Source of the DNA: Calcarisporiella thermophila CBS 279.70
Taxonomy: Eukaryota; Calcarisporiellomycota
Assembly (NCBI RefSeq): GCF_041956535.1
Contig: NW_027192195.1
Span: 598,150-662,149, forward strand
Direction: 5' to 3'
DNA length: 64,000 nucleotides
Shown: positions 37,395 to 53,280 of the stretch, piece after piece
Position numbering within the stretch: the first letter of the stretch is position 1
How the letters are laid out: the number at the start of each line of letters is the position of its first letter
Position numbers and translations under genes: made by a program
Notes under the pieces: generated by a model
Told to the model about the DNA's origin: nothing
Database searches by the model: none
The model's input: the letters and a program-made list of their open reading frames with translations, nothing else

Positions 37395-38611
37395 TCTGAA
37401 AGACAGAGCAAAAAGGATAGCTAAGGAGAGTGTATCAAAAACTGATGAGATAGAGTGCAGGCGAAGCGTAGGGGCACAGGAAGTGGAAGAATTGATTAGA
37501 GACTGGTGAGAAGAATAGTTATTTTGAAAAAAAAAAGGCACACTTTATATAGGATCAGGGGTACTTGCATATAGCTGTTCCATTTCAACGTTTTATTTCT
37601 CAATTGGAGATTATTAGCCATTTTGTAATTAAAGAGAATTATGAGATCAATAACGGTGGCTGCACCAGAAGCAGCCAGCATATCACCAATATCCCACGCA
37701 CACTCTTCATTTTTGCCTTGGAGCGATTTTGAGGTAAAGCGGTCGTTGATCATATGCATGAAATAATCTTTCCAATTTCAAGATTGCCACAATTCGTCTT
37801 TTACGGAAATAATCAATTATGGCTGATTCCAATCAAACTCTCCTATCAATCCGCTGATTAGACTCTTACCGAGTCAGAATTATGGCTACATTTCTATCCT
37901 TAGCACGACTTGAAAACCAAAGACTGAGGATATAAACACTCAGCTATGTACTGTTTGCCTTCTACTTGACTCACATACGAACGCCTTTCTTTGATTCCGA
38001 GCCAAAACGGACTATTCCTACTATAACCTACTTCAATTCGCTTAAGGGGTCACGATGACATCCCTTTATTTGCTCGGAAAGCGTTTTCAGTCAAATACAT
38101 TCAAACAAAGTTCAATATTTCGGATCCCCTTAATTTAATTGCAGAAGTCTCCCTTTTCTATACGAGGCAATTGCCGTTCTAGAGCCTGATGAGGAGTTGA
38201 CTTGCAGGAGAATTTAGAGAACAGTTATCCGATGTGCGTGCCATAAAAATGAACTTTAATTGTACCCATGCTTGAACAATTCCGTGCAAATATCACCTTG
38301 GAGAAAAGGTGGAATTATCTGCAATCCAAACTTCATAATTTGAGCGAGCATATAACGTCTTTTTACTCAATTAAGTGGCTACATTGTAAATCCGAATTCC
38401 ACTACAACATACGGGTTATTGTGATTATAGTTTGTGAAAATGCTCGTTCTATATCTGGAACTTATGTCTATTCTAGAGTCTGGGTTGTAATCTTTTGCAA
38501 GCTGGAGAGTGACCATTGTCATTAAAATCAAGGAAATGGACAGTCACAAATAAGTCATATTATTTATTTTATATGTACGTGTTTTAAGGATTTTGCTTGA
38601 AAGTCACCCTA
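37395..38611. other. Divergent intergenic region
   Basis: 1.2 kb between the divergent secreted-protein and PRMT5 genes, so it contains both promoters. It is AT-rich. The longest frame (38268-38525, plus) has no domain and is judged to be chance. A PRMT5 upstream AT tract lies near 38550-38580. Confidence 0.5.
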
Positions 38612-41405
38612 ATGTCAGATTCAACTGCTATCACGGTCGGCTTGGTGGCCACTCCCGAAACAATTGATGACCTCGATGGTTTTATCGACTATGCCCAAGA
38701 AAATGGCTACGATTTTGCTTCAGTACCAATTTCACGGCCAGAATACAAGCGTGTTCTCTTTGACACCTCACCCATTTCTGGAATCTCTCAAAGTGAACGC
38801 TTATTACAGGAGGAATGGAGAACCGGAAAACCATTCTCTCCCGAAGATTTGGTCATAAAAACTGTTGGTATGTAAATTTTTATATTGAAAAATCCATTGC
38901 CCACCTACGCAATTCTGTAAAAGTAGTGCTCTCTTGCTCTCAAAATTGGTCACTGTTACTAACTAGTCGTAATTAACAATGTTTTTTCACCGTGCAGACC
39001 ATTCGAATTTCCTCTTCGGGCATGTAGCCGACTGGCTCCAGCTTGATTCTAAGGATGCCAACGTTAAAATCAACTCCGAATTGGTTTGTGTTGTTTGAGA
39101 TTAATTCAGCGTCCTTATTCTTGACGGTGCCTATCATTCTTTGGCTCCATAGGTCCTCAAAAAAGAAATAGCTTGGGCGTCACATATCGGTTTGTCTGCT
39201 GTACTTTTTTCTCTGCCGCTTTCTCCCAAAGAGAGCTTCTCCAACTTTGCTCGTTGTGTTAATTTAATGATACGAATGCTCCCCTATGGGCAGGTATATT
39301 CCGTCATAGCCATTTAGTTTTAACACTATGTTTACAAAAAGATTCTGGTATAATCTATATATCATCTATCTAGATCTATGTACATCTACCAATTTCTACA
39401 CAAAGTAAAGACGGAGAGTCAAGCAATGACAACCTCAGCTGGAATCGTTGGAGTGTCTTAAGGAATCTTTGTGAACACAATCCTAAACTTTCTATCGGTT
39501 CGTATATAGATGGTGTATTGATTTATTTCTCGACTTGATTCTCATTAGGATACGTAATATCTTTTCTGCATTAGCTCTTGAATTCACAGCAGATCTGCCG
39601 GAGGACACAAAGATCATAGATCGCTGGTTTGCTGAGCCTGTGAAAGCAATTGTATTACCGACTGATATTTTCATTACAAATGCCCGCGGATACCCGGTGC
39701 TAAGCAAGTGGCATCAGACGATCATACGCCGTTTCCTCAAGTTGAATCCAAACATTCTTATTTCGGGTAAATCCCAGCACCCAGCAGGGGGGATTGCAAG
39801 TTATCATCAATATATTCGCTATTTGCAACGCTCCATGCCGGAACTTGGAGAGCTAGAGAAATTTGCAGTTGGCTACCAAGACTATCTTCAAGCTCCACTC
39901 CAGGTAATGTCGCCATGCATAACACCAAGCTTCCAAGTATAGGGGTTAATTGATTGATATTGACAGCCTCTGATGGATAATTTGGAGTCCTCGACTTACG
40001 AAGTCTTTGAAAAGGATCCCGTAAAATACGCCCAGTACGAAAAGGTATTTTTTAAGATTAGTTGCTTGTACTAACGGTTTTAATTCAATTCCTGCATTGC
40101 ATCTCAGGCCGTCTACCATGCATTACTTGACCGTGTTCCGGCGAATTCCGATAAAACAACGTAGATTATTTCTATAAAGTTTTCATTATTTTATTGGCAA
40201 GACTCATTCACACAATAACCGTTACTAGAGTGATTATGGTGGTGGGTGCAGGTCGCGGTCCGCTTGTCACTCGCTCTCTACGTGCTGCTGATGCGGCACG
40301 TCGCAAGGTACGCGTCTATGCTGTTGAAAAGAATCCCAATGCTGCGGTCACGTTACAAAATAAGAAACGCGAGTGGGGTGACCGTGTGACGATCGTTTTC
40401 TCAGATATGCGGCGGTGGAATGCCCCAGAGCAGGTGAATATTCGAAAGATAAACAATACATAAAAACAATTATTTGATATTTATATTAACTTACGCAATA
40501 AAAAAAAGGCGGATATCCTTGTCAGCGAACTACTGGGCTCATTTGGTGACAATGAACTGTCACCTGAGTGTTTAGATGGTGCTCAAAAACTATTGAAGCG
40601 TAAGTAGGATATATTTACATGAGTCAGTCGACAGTGTTGTCAATACCCTTCATTTTTTACTTATTCGCCTTCCCCTATTTTTTACCCATTTTTCCTCTCA
40701 CATTTCCACTTAAAGCGGATGGTATTTCTATTCCTAAAAATTATACTGCTTACATCGCTCCGCTTTCATCGTGCAAATTACACTGTGAAGTGGCAGCACT
40801 AAAAGAAAACGGTGGATATGAAACCCCTTATGTCGTTATGTTCCAATCCATTTCATTGGTGGACGATCCGCAAGCAGTCTGGCAATTCGACCACCCAAAC
40901 GCAGAACTTATTACTGAAGAAAATGGAGGTATGCGGAAATACTACCCTTTTTACGTTCGATCAAACTGTTGGACACTGATCTTGATATTTATATCTGCCA
41001 TCTCGACTCTATTTAGCTCCTTTAAACAACTATCATAACACACGACACTCAATTAACCGGTTTAAAGCCACTGAGGCACGCACTATCCACGGACTTGCAG
41101 GCTATTTCGAGTCAGTACTCTATGGCAACGTTAATCTCAGTATCCACCCGCATACTCACTCGCCGGGCATGTTCAGTTGGTTCCCAATCTTTTTCCCCTT
41201 GAAAGTCCCAATTCATGTCCCTCAAGGCGCTACAATTGAAACAAATTTTTGGCGCTGCACAGACTCCCGTAAAGTTTGGTACGAATGGAGTGTACGAATA
41301 TTTATGGAGAGCGAGGACGGAGTGGAGGGGGAAGAGAAAGAGGAGCTACTGGCAATCACCCATATCCATAACACAGGTGGACGATCTAACTGGATTGGGT
41401 TGTGA
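38612..41405 (+). CDS. Type II protein arginine methyltransferase PRMT5 (Skb1/Hsl7)
   Basis: Makes symmetric dimethylarginine on Sm proteins and histones; in fission yeast the orthologue Skb1 also acts in cell-size control with Shk1. About ten exons. The N-terminal TIM-barrel part is recognisable ([33 protein letters not shown]). The SAM-binding motif I is [14 protein letters not shown], the acidic loop of motif II is [11 protein letters not shown], and the catalytic double-E loop is [19 protein letters not shown], with the Phe-rich substrate region replaced by EFD-type loops. The C-terminal beta-barrel ends [12 protein letters not shown], close to the family's typical ending. The start at 38612 is the first ATG before the conserved VGLVATPET. 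Introns are 50-120 bases. Confidence 0.94.
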
Positions 41406-42133
41406 TTTTCCGAGTTCATCTTCGGCGGAGTGCCTTTAAAATATTTCACTTATGATGCATTTCTTGTTAACTTTTAACAGAGTAAACCTTTTCATGTCGT
41501 AAACCTAGCCCATTTTCCCCCCACAAACATATCTATGTTATAAACAAGCTGGCACTTGCCCCCATAGGCACTCTGCTCGGTACTCGAAAGGGAAATACCA
41601 TCTCTGCTAGAGCTTTAGACAGAAGTCAAAGACCACCATAAAATGTACTGATTACGGGCGAAAGAAGGCCCGTTAGCCCAGTGAAAATATACTCAATTAA
41701 AACTAAGTGATGTCTGACGTAAGGGCACTATTTCTCCATTTCAGCATATCAATCTCCTGCACAAATTATTTCTAAATTCGTGTCAACTATATTTAACCTC
41801 GATGAATGCTTGAAAATGGATTTTTCTTTGTATGCAACAGTGTTGGAACCCATTTCCATTCTTATATTATCTAAATAATATGCAGTATAAAGTTTTGACA
41901 TTATGATTGACAGGCCGATGCCCTACATAAAGTTCAAACTGGCAAGAAGCCCATTTTTTGCGGCGAACGTATGCCCAACTAATTTAAATAGCTTCTCTCT
42001 ACTGCCGCTCCAATATTTTTGTCTAATTTCTTTCTTTTTTTTCGCATTCTAGCGTATCGCTATATCTAAGCAAAGTCAATCTATAGTGCGTGCCCTGTAT
42101 AATCCGAAACCGTACCGCTTTCTGCTCACTTGA
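41406..42133. promoter_or_regulatory. Region upstream of the HMG-box gene
   Basis: About 730 AT-rich bases between the PRMT5 stop and the HMG-box start. It contains the 3' UTR of one and promoter of the other. No additional gene is supported. Confidence 0.5.
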
Positions 42134-43369
42134 ATGGACACCAATAAAATACCAAATGATTTGAGCCAGACTACCCTCTATTCTATTCAAACTAGGTCGG
42201 CCACAATCCTTCATGCCGGATATTTTCCTCCACAAAGACCAAGCCCATCAACCATATTGTCTGGCAATAACAATTCTCGCTGTGTATGTATCGAGACATC
42301 AGAGAAACCATTGGGCATATCACATTCTCAAGATGAAGAATCCATAAATCCCTCGGAATCCACTAGGCAAAAATGGACGAAGAGAATACCACGTCCCCCA
42401 AAGTGACTATTACTCATAAATCAATTCTAGCTTAATATTAAAATAACTGGTTCAATGTAGCTGTTTTATACTCTACCGGATGGAAAGGCAGCGTAGTATT
42501 CTCGAAGCACACCCTGGGATGAATAGCAGAGAGGTTTCTAAACTCGTGGGTAAGATGTGGAGAGATGAGCCAGATGAAGTGAAAAGCAATTATCGAAAAC
42601 GTGCAAATGAACTTAAGCAGCATCATAAACTTTCTTTTCCAGGTACTTATTCTTTAGAAGTTTGCTAATAACAGCACTTGTTTACAATAGATATGCAGAC
42701 TATAGGTTCAGTCCTAGCAGGAAAGGGAAGCAGCCTCGAGCTGTAGAATCAGAAAAAGCAAGTGTTTTCCTCCTAAATCAGACTGATCATTTCGCTTCGA
42801 TAGAGAGAAGCGTCAAGTGGCAATCTGAAAGGGAGGGAATCAGATTCATGAATTACCAAACGCCTCCCCCGCACTATTCATACCAAGGCCACTCACTCAA
42901 TATTTCCCAAATGGTTTTTGCCGATATGCGTCACTACAGCTCACATAGCGTCTTACTTAATTTAAATGTGCGGGAAGGTGCTTCAAAAAGGTTGGTCGAC
43001 GAGCTGGATAATAGGGCAGGATATATCCCCAGGGAGAAAAGAGACATTGAAAAGATTAGGTAAGAAAAATATTTGCTTTATTATACAGTATTAAAAATAA
43101 TCATCCATTTTGGGCTTAATGATTACATTATTCATCAATATAGCGCACCTTTACGATTCGAACCTCTTTCCACGGCTCCAGCAATTATATTCACCAGCTA
43201 TAAACAGTCTGGCCCTGAATCATCAGCTACAAGAAAAGAATATTATCCGTACTCCTATAGTAATGTGGTATGTGTATCTTTCGCCCCAAAAGTCATGTAC
43301 TTGAACTTAATTCAATCGCACTCTAGGATTTTCGAGAGCATTCTTTCTAGGTTTATTGTATTTACCTAA
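42134..43369 (+). CDS. Mating-type-like HMG-box transcription factor
   Basis: DNA-binding regulator with a MATA_HMG-type box. Four exons, 42134-42402, 42461-42642, 42699-43059 and 43144-43369, join in frame to about 345 residues. The box starts RIPRPPNCFILYRMERQRS (the first intron falls inside the Asn codon), continues VSKLVGKMWRDEPDEVKSNY and ends HHKLSFPDYRFSPSRKGK. These are the marks of MAT1-2/matMc HMG proteins rather than of HMGB or Sox groups. The rest is disordered and Ser/Asn/Tyr-rich, with no other domain. Acceptor choice at 42698 (ATATGCAG) is the one that restores DYRFSP. The last exon could also end slightly earlier or continue via a donor near 43266. It sits between PRMT5 and tubulin cofactor D; I see no second mating-type gene next to it. 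Confidence 0.85.
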
Positions 43370-44039
43370 GGGAATACAAACATACCGCATTAATCCCCCC
43401 ATATAGAGAGAACTGAAGGCAGCTCTGTTTAATATATCCTGTGTCAAAATAAATGCATAAATAGAAACTTTGAATTATCCGTTCGGGACGCGTTTATCCA
43501 CTGAGTTAGGCCGAATAAAGAGCGTATAAATGCTGGCAACACACCATTGGAATTAGATATGTCATGGTTTAATAATATATATTTATAAGAATGTGCACTC
43601 GCTTATTACAAGGAGTAAATGTTTTTAATTATTTATATCTAATTTAAATGAAAATTGATGCAATAAAAAGGAAATTATTCTTTCTTGATAATTCGAGATG
43701 CAAGTTGTGGACGGGAAACATTTAGAAGGGGGTAGAGTTGGTCACGGGTTTCCTTGAGTTTAGCTATGGGTTCAGTCCTAGTAATTCAAAAACAGGAAAA
43801 AAATTAGAGATTTCAAGATTGTGGTCGATGGAACGTCAAAGTGCTCGGGTGCTCAGACTTTACCAAGTTGTGTTTTCCAGGATATTTTCTATGGACGTAA
43901 CGCTTTCTTCATCCAATTCCCCCGCCAATATCGTGATTAATACCATGTATAGCTGATCAGACGTTATTAGACGTATCTATGTAAGAAAGAGAAACTGAGT
44001 GTCGATGTCATTTGGGACAGTATATGAATAATGATTACC
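43370..44039. other. Intergenic with a short HMG-like echo
   Basis: 670 bases between the HMG-box gene and the convergent tubulin cofactor D gene. A stretch at 43760-43800 resembles the end of the HMG box (see findings). The frame at 43738-43956 is not supported as a gene. Confidence 0.5.
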
Positions 44040-48254
<4,215 letters not shown>

Positions 48255-48370
48255 TCTAGTATCGCGTTCAACGTCCTCGTTACGAGGATTTAAAGATTGA
48301 CAGCTAAGCCGCCATTATTTTAATTGCGCGTTACACGTTTTCTTCAGAGATTTCACTGATTAAATTAATC
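48255..48370. promoter_or_regulatory. Bidirectional promoter, cofactor D / CDC26
   Basis: 116 bases separate two divergent start codons (slightly more if cofactor D starts at 48233). AT-rich near the CDC26 side; no known motif. Confidence 0.5.
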
Positions 48371-48586
48371 ATGTTAAGACGCAAGCCAACACGCATTGAG
48401 TTACGTCAAGAAGACGTTCATGAGTTTGAAAATCTACGTCGAGAGCTGATCCAACATAAGCAACAGCAGGCAGAACAGCAGCTGCAGCTCCAACAAAAAG
48501 ACGATGAGAAATCTCATATTAAAGATTTAGAATCAATACTAGAAAAAAGGAGATTGAAGAGCACAGTTGAACGTATAGGGATCTAG
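48371..48586 (+). CDS. CDC26: Anaphase-promoting complex subunit CDC26 (APC12)
   Basis: Small subunit that stabilises the TPR protein Cdc16/APC6 in the anaphase-promoting complex. A single exon encodes 71 residues. The N-terminus MLRRKPTRIELRQEDVHEFE is the hallmark of the family; it threads into the APC6 TPR groove. A Gln/Lys-rich helix (ELIQHKQQQAEQQLQLQQKD) follows, and the end, VERIGI, corresponds to the RIG motif of the family. Start and length match the known homologues (about 70-90 residues). Easily missed because of its size. Confidence 0.93.
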   Translation: MLRRKPTRIELRQEDVHEFENLRRELIQHKQQQAEQQLQLQQKDDEKSHIKDLESILEKRRLKSTVERIGI

Positions 48587-48791
48587 GAGTATGTCTCTAG
48601 CTTTTCCTGTTGTGTAAATTAGCTCACAATATTAATATGATTCACAAATGTTACATATCTTGCGAAGACATCCTTTACGCCTCTTTTCTTTTTTCTTGTG
48701 TCAATAAATTTAGAGCATTCAAATTATTTAAACAGCCCAAGCATAAATTAATAGGGATATTTTTATTTGCAAAAGTGTAACATGACATTAT

Positions 48792-49445
48792 CTAGTCATC
48801 CTCGGGCTCAGCGGCCTTCCCCTTCTTGCCCTTGCCAGCTGTTGTTTCGACAACCAGATCCTCCACACCAGTGTTGCGGGCTAAACCAAGTAAATGGAAA
48901 ATTAGCGACCAACTGAAAAAAGTATTATAGGAATAGCAAACGATTCTTACTGTAGATTAGCTGAGAGCCGTGAGTAGAGATGCGGCGGATAAGTCCCTTA
49001 GCCTCCAACTCGCGGATAGCAACGCGTGCGAGAGAACCATTGATGCGCAGGCGCTCAGTGAGAACTGAGGAAGTGATGAGCTTGTAAGTGGGAACCTCCT
49101 TGAACAGCTTGTCGAAAGCGGTCTTGTCAAAGACGACGGCATTGTTGGCCTTATCCTTAACTTTCCCTTTGGACCACTTCTTCTTGTTCTTGTTGGAACC
49201 ACCCGAGGGTTTAGCAGCGGCTTCCTTCTTGGCCTATTGTAGAAATAGAAATAGACATTTAAGAAACAGTGCTGGTGAATTGATAAGACCGAAACGGATG
49301 AATTCCCAAAACTGGGCTGGCAATGAGATGGAGCCATTCATAATTTCAAAAGCGCATCCATTATCCATGCATATCGCCACCGTCAATGCATCCATCCATC
49401 TTCTTATCATCTCATGTTTCCACTAAAAGTTAGATAACTCACCAT
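48792..49445 (-). CDS. RPS25: 40S ribosomal protein eS25 (RPS25)
   Basis: Small-subunit ribosomal protein near the E site, needed for IRES-driven initiation. Exons 49445-49443 (only the ATG), 49233-48951 and 48880-48792 give 124 residues. The 209-base intron right after the start codon is typical of fungal ribosomal protein genes. The Lys/Ala-rich N-terminus ([20 protein letters not shown]) leads to the winged-helix core [20 protein letters not shown], then [20 protein letters not shown] and [12 protein letters not shown]. Normally the protein ends within a few residues of IYTR; here about 28 more follow ([20 protein letters not shown] plus AAEPEDD). Confidence 0.95.
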
Positions 49446-50216
49446 GTTATTTCACTAGTCGTAAGTTAGGGACGACGAAGAGGAGGAACACTATAAGGAT
49501 GTAGGATATCTTTTAAAACCCTCTGTCTCGAAAATGGATACGTCATCTGTGGCTTAGAAATTGAATTATTGATGCTTAAATAGTTGAGCTTTGAGAATCG
49601 CAAAAATACGCATTCGAATTTAGAGTTATTTCTGGCGGTAAGATTTTCGCATGCTTCTAACTGTGTCAATATATATAAAGGAACATTGGGGATATATTTT
49701 TATTAGTATTGGATCAATTAATCCAATACTTCGATTTCCAATTTCGACGTGTAGCCATTCGAAGGAAAACCTTCTCGACTACTGGCACGACGGTCGTTGT
49801 GTAGATGTATAATACTTAGATCAAATTCTCTCAAAACTGAAAAAGTATTGTGAAAAGTGGAGTGGATTTTTAATCCAACAGTCTTACCCCTGCTGGTTCC
49901 TTCAATATATCAATGCTGTACGGGCTTTTATTTTTCCAAGTAGACCATTTAAGTTGCCTGTGTGTCAAGTAGCAGCTCTTTTAGTAATCTCTATATATTT
50001 CTATATTTTAAATGGTAGGGGCAAATTTTAGTATATCAAGGTTCAGCATATGTAGTATGTAATAGTATTTTATAATATATTTTTAAAAAGGGCGGAATAC
50101 ACCATACAACAAAGAACCCCAAGAGAATCTAAGATAAAATAGAGAAAGGAGAAAGCAAAGTATTTATATCAAGTGAATGAATTGGAGCAAATCACTCATA
50201 TATATTTTATGGTGTT
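49446..50216. promoter_or_regulatory. RPS25 upstream region
   Basis: 770 bases between the RPS25 start and the succinyl-CoA ligase stop (both leftward). Highly AT-rich; no gene recognised. Confidence 0.5.
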
Positions 50217-51647
50217 CTAAGCTTGGTGCAGGCCAGCGTTGATCATTGCCTAAGAAAAATGAAATTGGAGATTAGAATCCATTTCCGTAATTGAGAGGCA
50301 TTGAAAGAGTTACCTCTTTCATAAATTTGCCGAGCTGTGCGGGGGATTGAGATACGATGACGCCAGCTTTTTCAAGTGCTGCAATCTTATCCTTTGCACC
50401 ACCCTTGCCACCAGCGATAATGGCTCCAGCATGGCCCATTCTTCGGCCGGGAGGAGCAGTTAGACCAGCAATGAAGGACACGACAGGTTTTGGCTTGGAA
50501 CGTGTCAAGTTGTTCTCGATGAGATACTGCGCGGCTTCCTCTTCAGCGGATCCTCCAATCTCACCAATGAGAATGATTCCTTTGTGTAAGTGCAACTAGG
50601 TCAGTAATCTCCTACAGGCATACCTTATCTATAACGACATGTTACCTTGGGTGTTCTCATCCTCCAAAAATACCTTCAAGCAGTCGATAAAGTTGGTGCC
50701 GTTGAAGGGATCACCGCCGATTCCGACGCAAAGAGATTGTCCCAAACCAGCCTCGGTGGTCTGGTTGACAGCCTCGTAGGTAAGAGTTCCGGATCGGGAC
50801 ACAATACCGATATTGCCCCTTCGGTGAATGTGACCGGGCATGATGCCAATCTTGCACTGTTCAGGTGCGATAATGCCAGGGCAATTGGGGCCAATTAGGC
50901 GCGTCTTAGACTGTGTCTTGAGGGCTTGAACAACCTAGGAGCAATGAAGAATAAACTCAAATGAACATCATGAAGCTAAAACCCAAACTAATGCAAAATA
51001 CGAACCTTCACCATGTCGTTCTGAGGGATACCTTCAGTAATACAAACAACCAAGGGAATTTCTGCTTCAATAGCCTCAAGAATTGCGCCACCAGCCATTG
51101 GGGGCGGAACATAGATTACGGAAGCATCGGGGTTTACACCTTTAGCAGCCTGTTAGCGGGTTAAGGGCAAATCAATCGAATGTTTACAGTAAGCAATGTT
51201 TAGTGTGAAAATTTCTGAACAAACCTCAGCAACAGTGCCAAAAACGGGGAGACCTAGATGCTCTTTTCCAGCCTTGCTGGGGGATACACCGCCGACGATG
51301 CGGGTTCCGTACGCAATTGCTTGCTGGGAGTGGAAAGTTCCCTGTATTTAAAATAATTATTAATATTCAATTTTTCATTCGGAACACTCCTTGATGCAAG
51401 TGTTCAGGAAATTGAACAATCACCTGTTTTCCAGTAAATCCTTGAACAATGACTTTGGTGTCCTTATTGATAAGCATATTGCGAGCGGTATCCGTATAGG
51501 ATGATGCAGGCGTAGAGAATTGACGGCGAAGAGCTATATATGCCAAATAAACAAAGCTATCTATAAAATAAAAAGGATGAACACGCAAAAAATATTAAAT
51601 AGGTTACCCGCGCCAGAGCGCATTGCAACAGTCCTGAGGCCGAACAT
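50217..51647 (-). CDS. LSC1: Succinyl-CoA ligase alpha subunit, mitochondrial
   Basis: Citric-acid-cycle enzyme that makes ATP or GTP from succinyl-CoA with the beta subunit. Start at 51647 ([20 protein letters not shown]) gives a matrix-targeting presequence. Motifs: [20 protein letters not shown] (CoA-binding start), [60 protein letters not shown], and the phosphohistidine loop [11 protein letters not shown]. It ends [10 protein letters not shown] in a tiny last exon. About eight exons. Length after processing is close to the usual ~300 residues. It shares a 246-base divergent promoter with the proteasome gene. Confidence 0.97.
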
Positions 51648-51893
51648 ATTAGTTTCGAGAAAGAGTGAAAAACCTCAAAAGATGGATTGTAAAGAGGATG
51701 GAACCCGGAACGAAAATGCTAGTAAACGTGTTGTCGATTCGAAAATCCCACGAATTCAAAATTGACCAAGCCACATATGGCTTAGTACTCGTCAGCTCTA
51801 GCTGACGCGTTTCCAGGTGCTCTTTATTTTTTTCGAGGCCAAAAGAAAAGGAACTACTTTACTCTTTTTTTTTCTTACTTTAAATATTTAGAA
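51648..51893. promoter_or_regulatory. Bidirectional promoter, LSC1 / proteasome alpha-5
   Basis: 246 bases between divergent start codons. It contains two close palindromes: AAGCCA-CATA-TGGCTT and, a few bases on, CGTCAGCT-CT-AGCTGACG (51790-51807), the latter followed by an ACGCGT box. No exact yeast PACE element (GGTGGCAAA) was seen. Confidence 0.55.
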
Positions 51894-52746
51894 ATGTTCC
51901 TAACACGATCCGAGCACGATCGCGGTGTAAACACCTTTTCTCCTGAAGGGCGCTTGTTTCAAGTTGAATATGCAATAGAAGCCATAAAAGTATTGCCCAC
52001 TTTTATTTTCATCATATAATCTGGCCTCATTTGAACTTTCTTTGCTTTAGTTGGGATCCACTGCTATTGGCATCCAGACATCAGAAGGCGTGGTACTTGC
52101 TGTCGAGAAACGTGTTACTTCACCTCTACTTGAGTCGAGTTCAGTGGAGAAAATCACTGAAATTGATTCCCATATTGGATGTGCAATGAGTGGCTATACT
52201 GCCGATGCTCGTACGATGATAGAGCATGCGCGAGTAGAAGCCCAGAACCACACGTTTACTTATAATGAACGCATTAAGGTTGAGAGTCTTACACAAGCTG
52301 TATGCGATCTGGCTCTTCGATTTGGAGAGAGTGCCGATGGAGGAGGTGCAATTATGAGTAGACCCTTTGGTGTGGCATTATTGATCGCTGGAGTGGATGA
52401 AAATGGACCGCAGCTATTCCATGCAGATCCAAGCGGAACATTTATGCGATTTGATGCAAAAGCTATTGGGTCCGGCTCCGAGGGTGCGCAAACTGAGCTC
52501 CAAGAGGAGTATCACAAGGTAAGTGAGGAATTGCATAGTTGTTTAACTTTTCATTTTTAACACGGCTGAACTTTGCTCCAGTCCATGAATCTGTCGGATG
52601 CAGAGACACTTTCACTCAAGGTTCTCAAACAAGTGATGGAAGAAAAGCTAAACAAGAGCAATGTGCAGCTCGCCTCTGTTACGAAGGACAAGGGCTTCAG
52701 AATTTACGCCGAAGATGAGTTGCAGAAAGTTATTGAGAGGCTCTGA
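51894..52746 (+). CDS. PUP2: 20S proteasome subunit alpha-5
   Basis: Structural alpha-ring subunit of the 20S proteasome. Three exons: a short first exon with the alpha-type N-terminal signature ([20 protein letters not shown]), a main exon starting [20 protein letters not shown], and a last exon [20 protein letters not shown] to KVIERL. The central [20 protein letters not shown] and [17 protein letters not shown] are characteristic of alpha-5 (Pup2 in yeast). About 245 residues, normal for the family. Alpha subunits have no active site, and none is seen here. Confidence 0.96.
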
Positions 52747-53280
52747 TTATTTTCTGCTTTTTTTGTTCGTTTGTTATATTTTCATTTATTTTCTTTTTCC
52801 TCTCCCTTTCTTTTCAAGTATAAAATGGAATAGTATGTATATTTCTCTATTGCTCTTTGACTTTGGAGAAACTTTTCTGTGGGAGATAATTTTGCATATT
52901 CCTCGTATAAATATTCAAACTTGCAAAAGAACAAGGCTTCAACCTTATAGACTCACCTCTCATGCCAAGTTTAGTCCTATTGCTCTTGCTATTACTCTTA
53001 AGAACTCAACAAGAGGCTGGCATGATCCTTGTGATAACACCAATAAGAGAGTTGAGCTTAAATGGAAATCTGCTTTCATGTGAGCTACCAAATGTATGCG
53101 AGTTAGAGCATTCAGTCAAAATTAATTCGCGAATTATGCACTGGGATTTACCAACCCATACGCCTAACCTCGCTACTTCTTATACCTCACACCTTAAACA
53201 AAGCGCCTCTATGGCCTTTTTAGAACACAAATTCCTGAACCATTGGCACTTTCACTTTCCATTTGAAAAACTAGTAGAGC
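52747..53280. promoter_or_regulatory. Upstream region of the TOK1-type channel gene
   Basis: About 530 bases between the proteasome stop and the channel start. A T/C-rich run directly follows the proteasome stop. The remaining open frames (52661-53083, 52962-53363) lack any conserved feature and are judged chance. Confidence 0.45.

Noticed and set aside
43144-43170. tRNA-like GATTCGAACC T-loop word
   Set aside because: Lies in the fourth exon of the HMG-box gene; no acceptor, D or anticodon stem can be drawn around it.
43738-43956. 72-codon open frame after the HMG-box gene as a separate gene
   Set aside because: No start context or domain; kept only as a possible decayed HMG echo.
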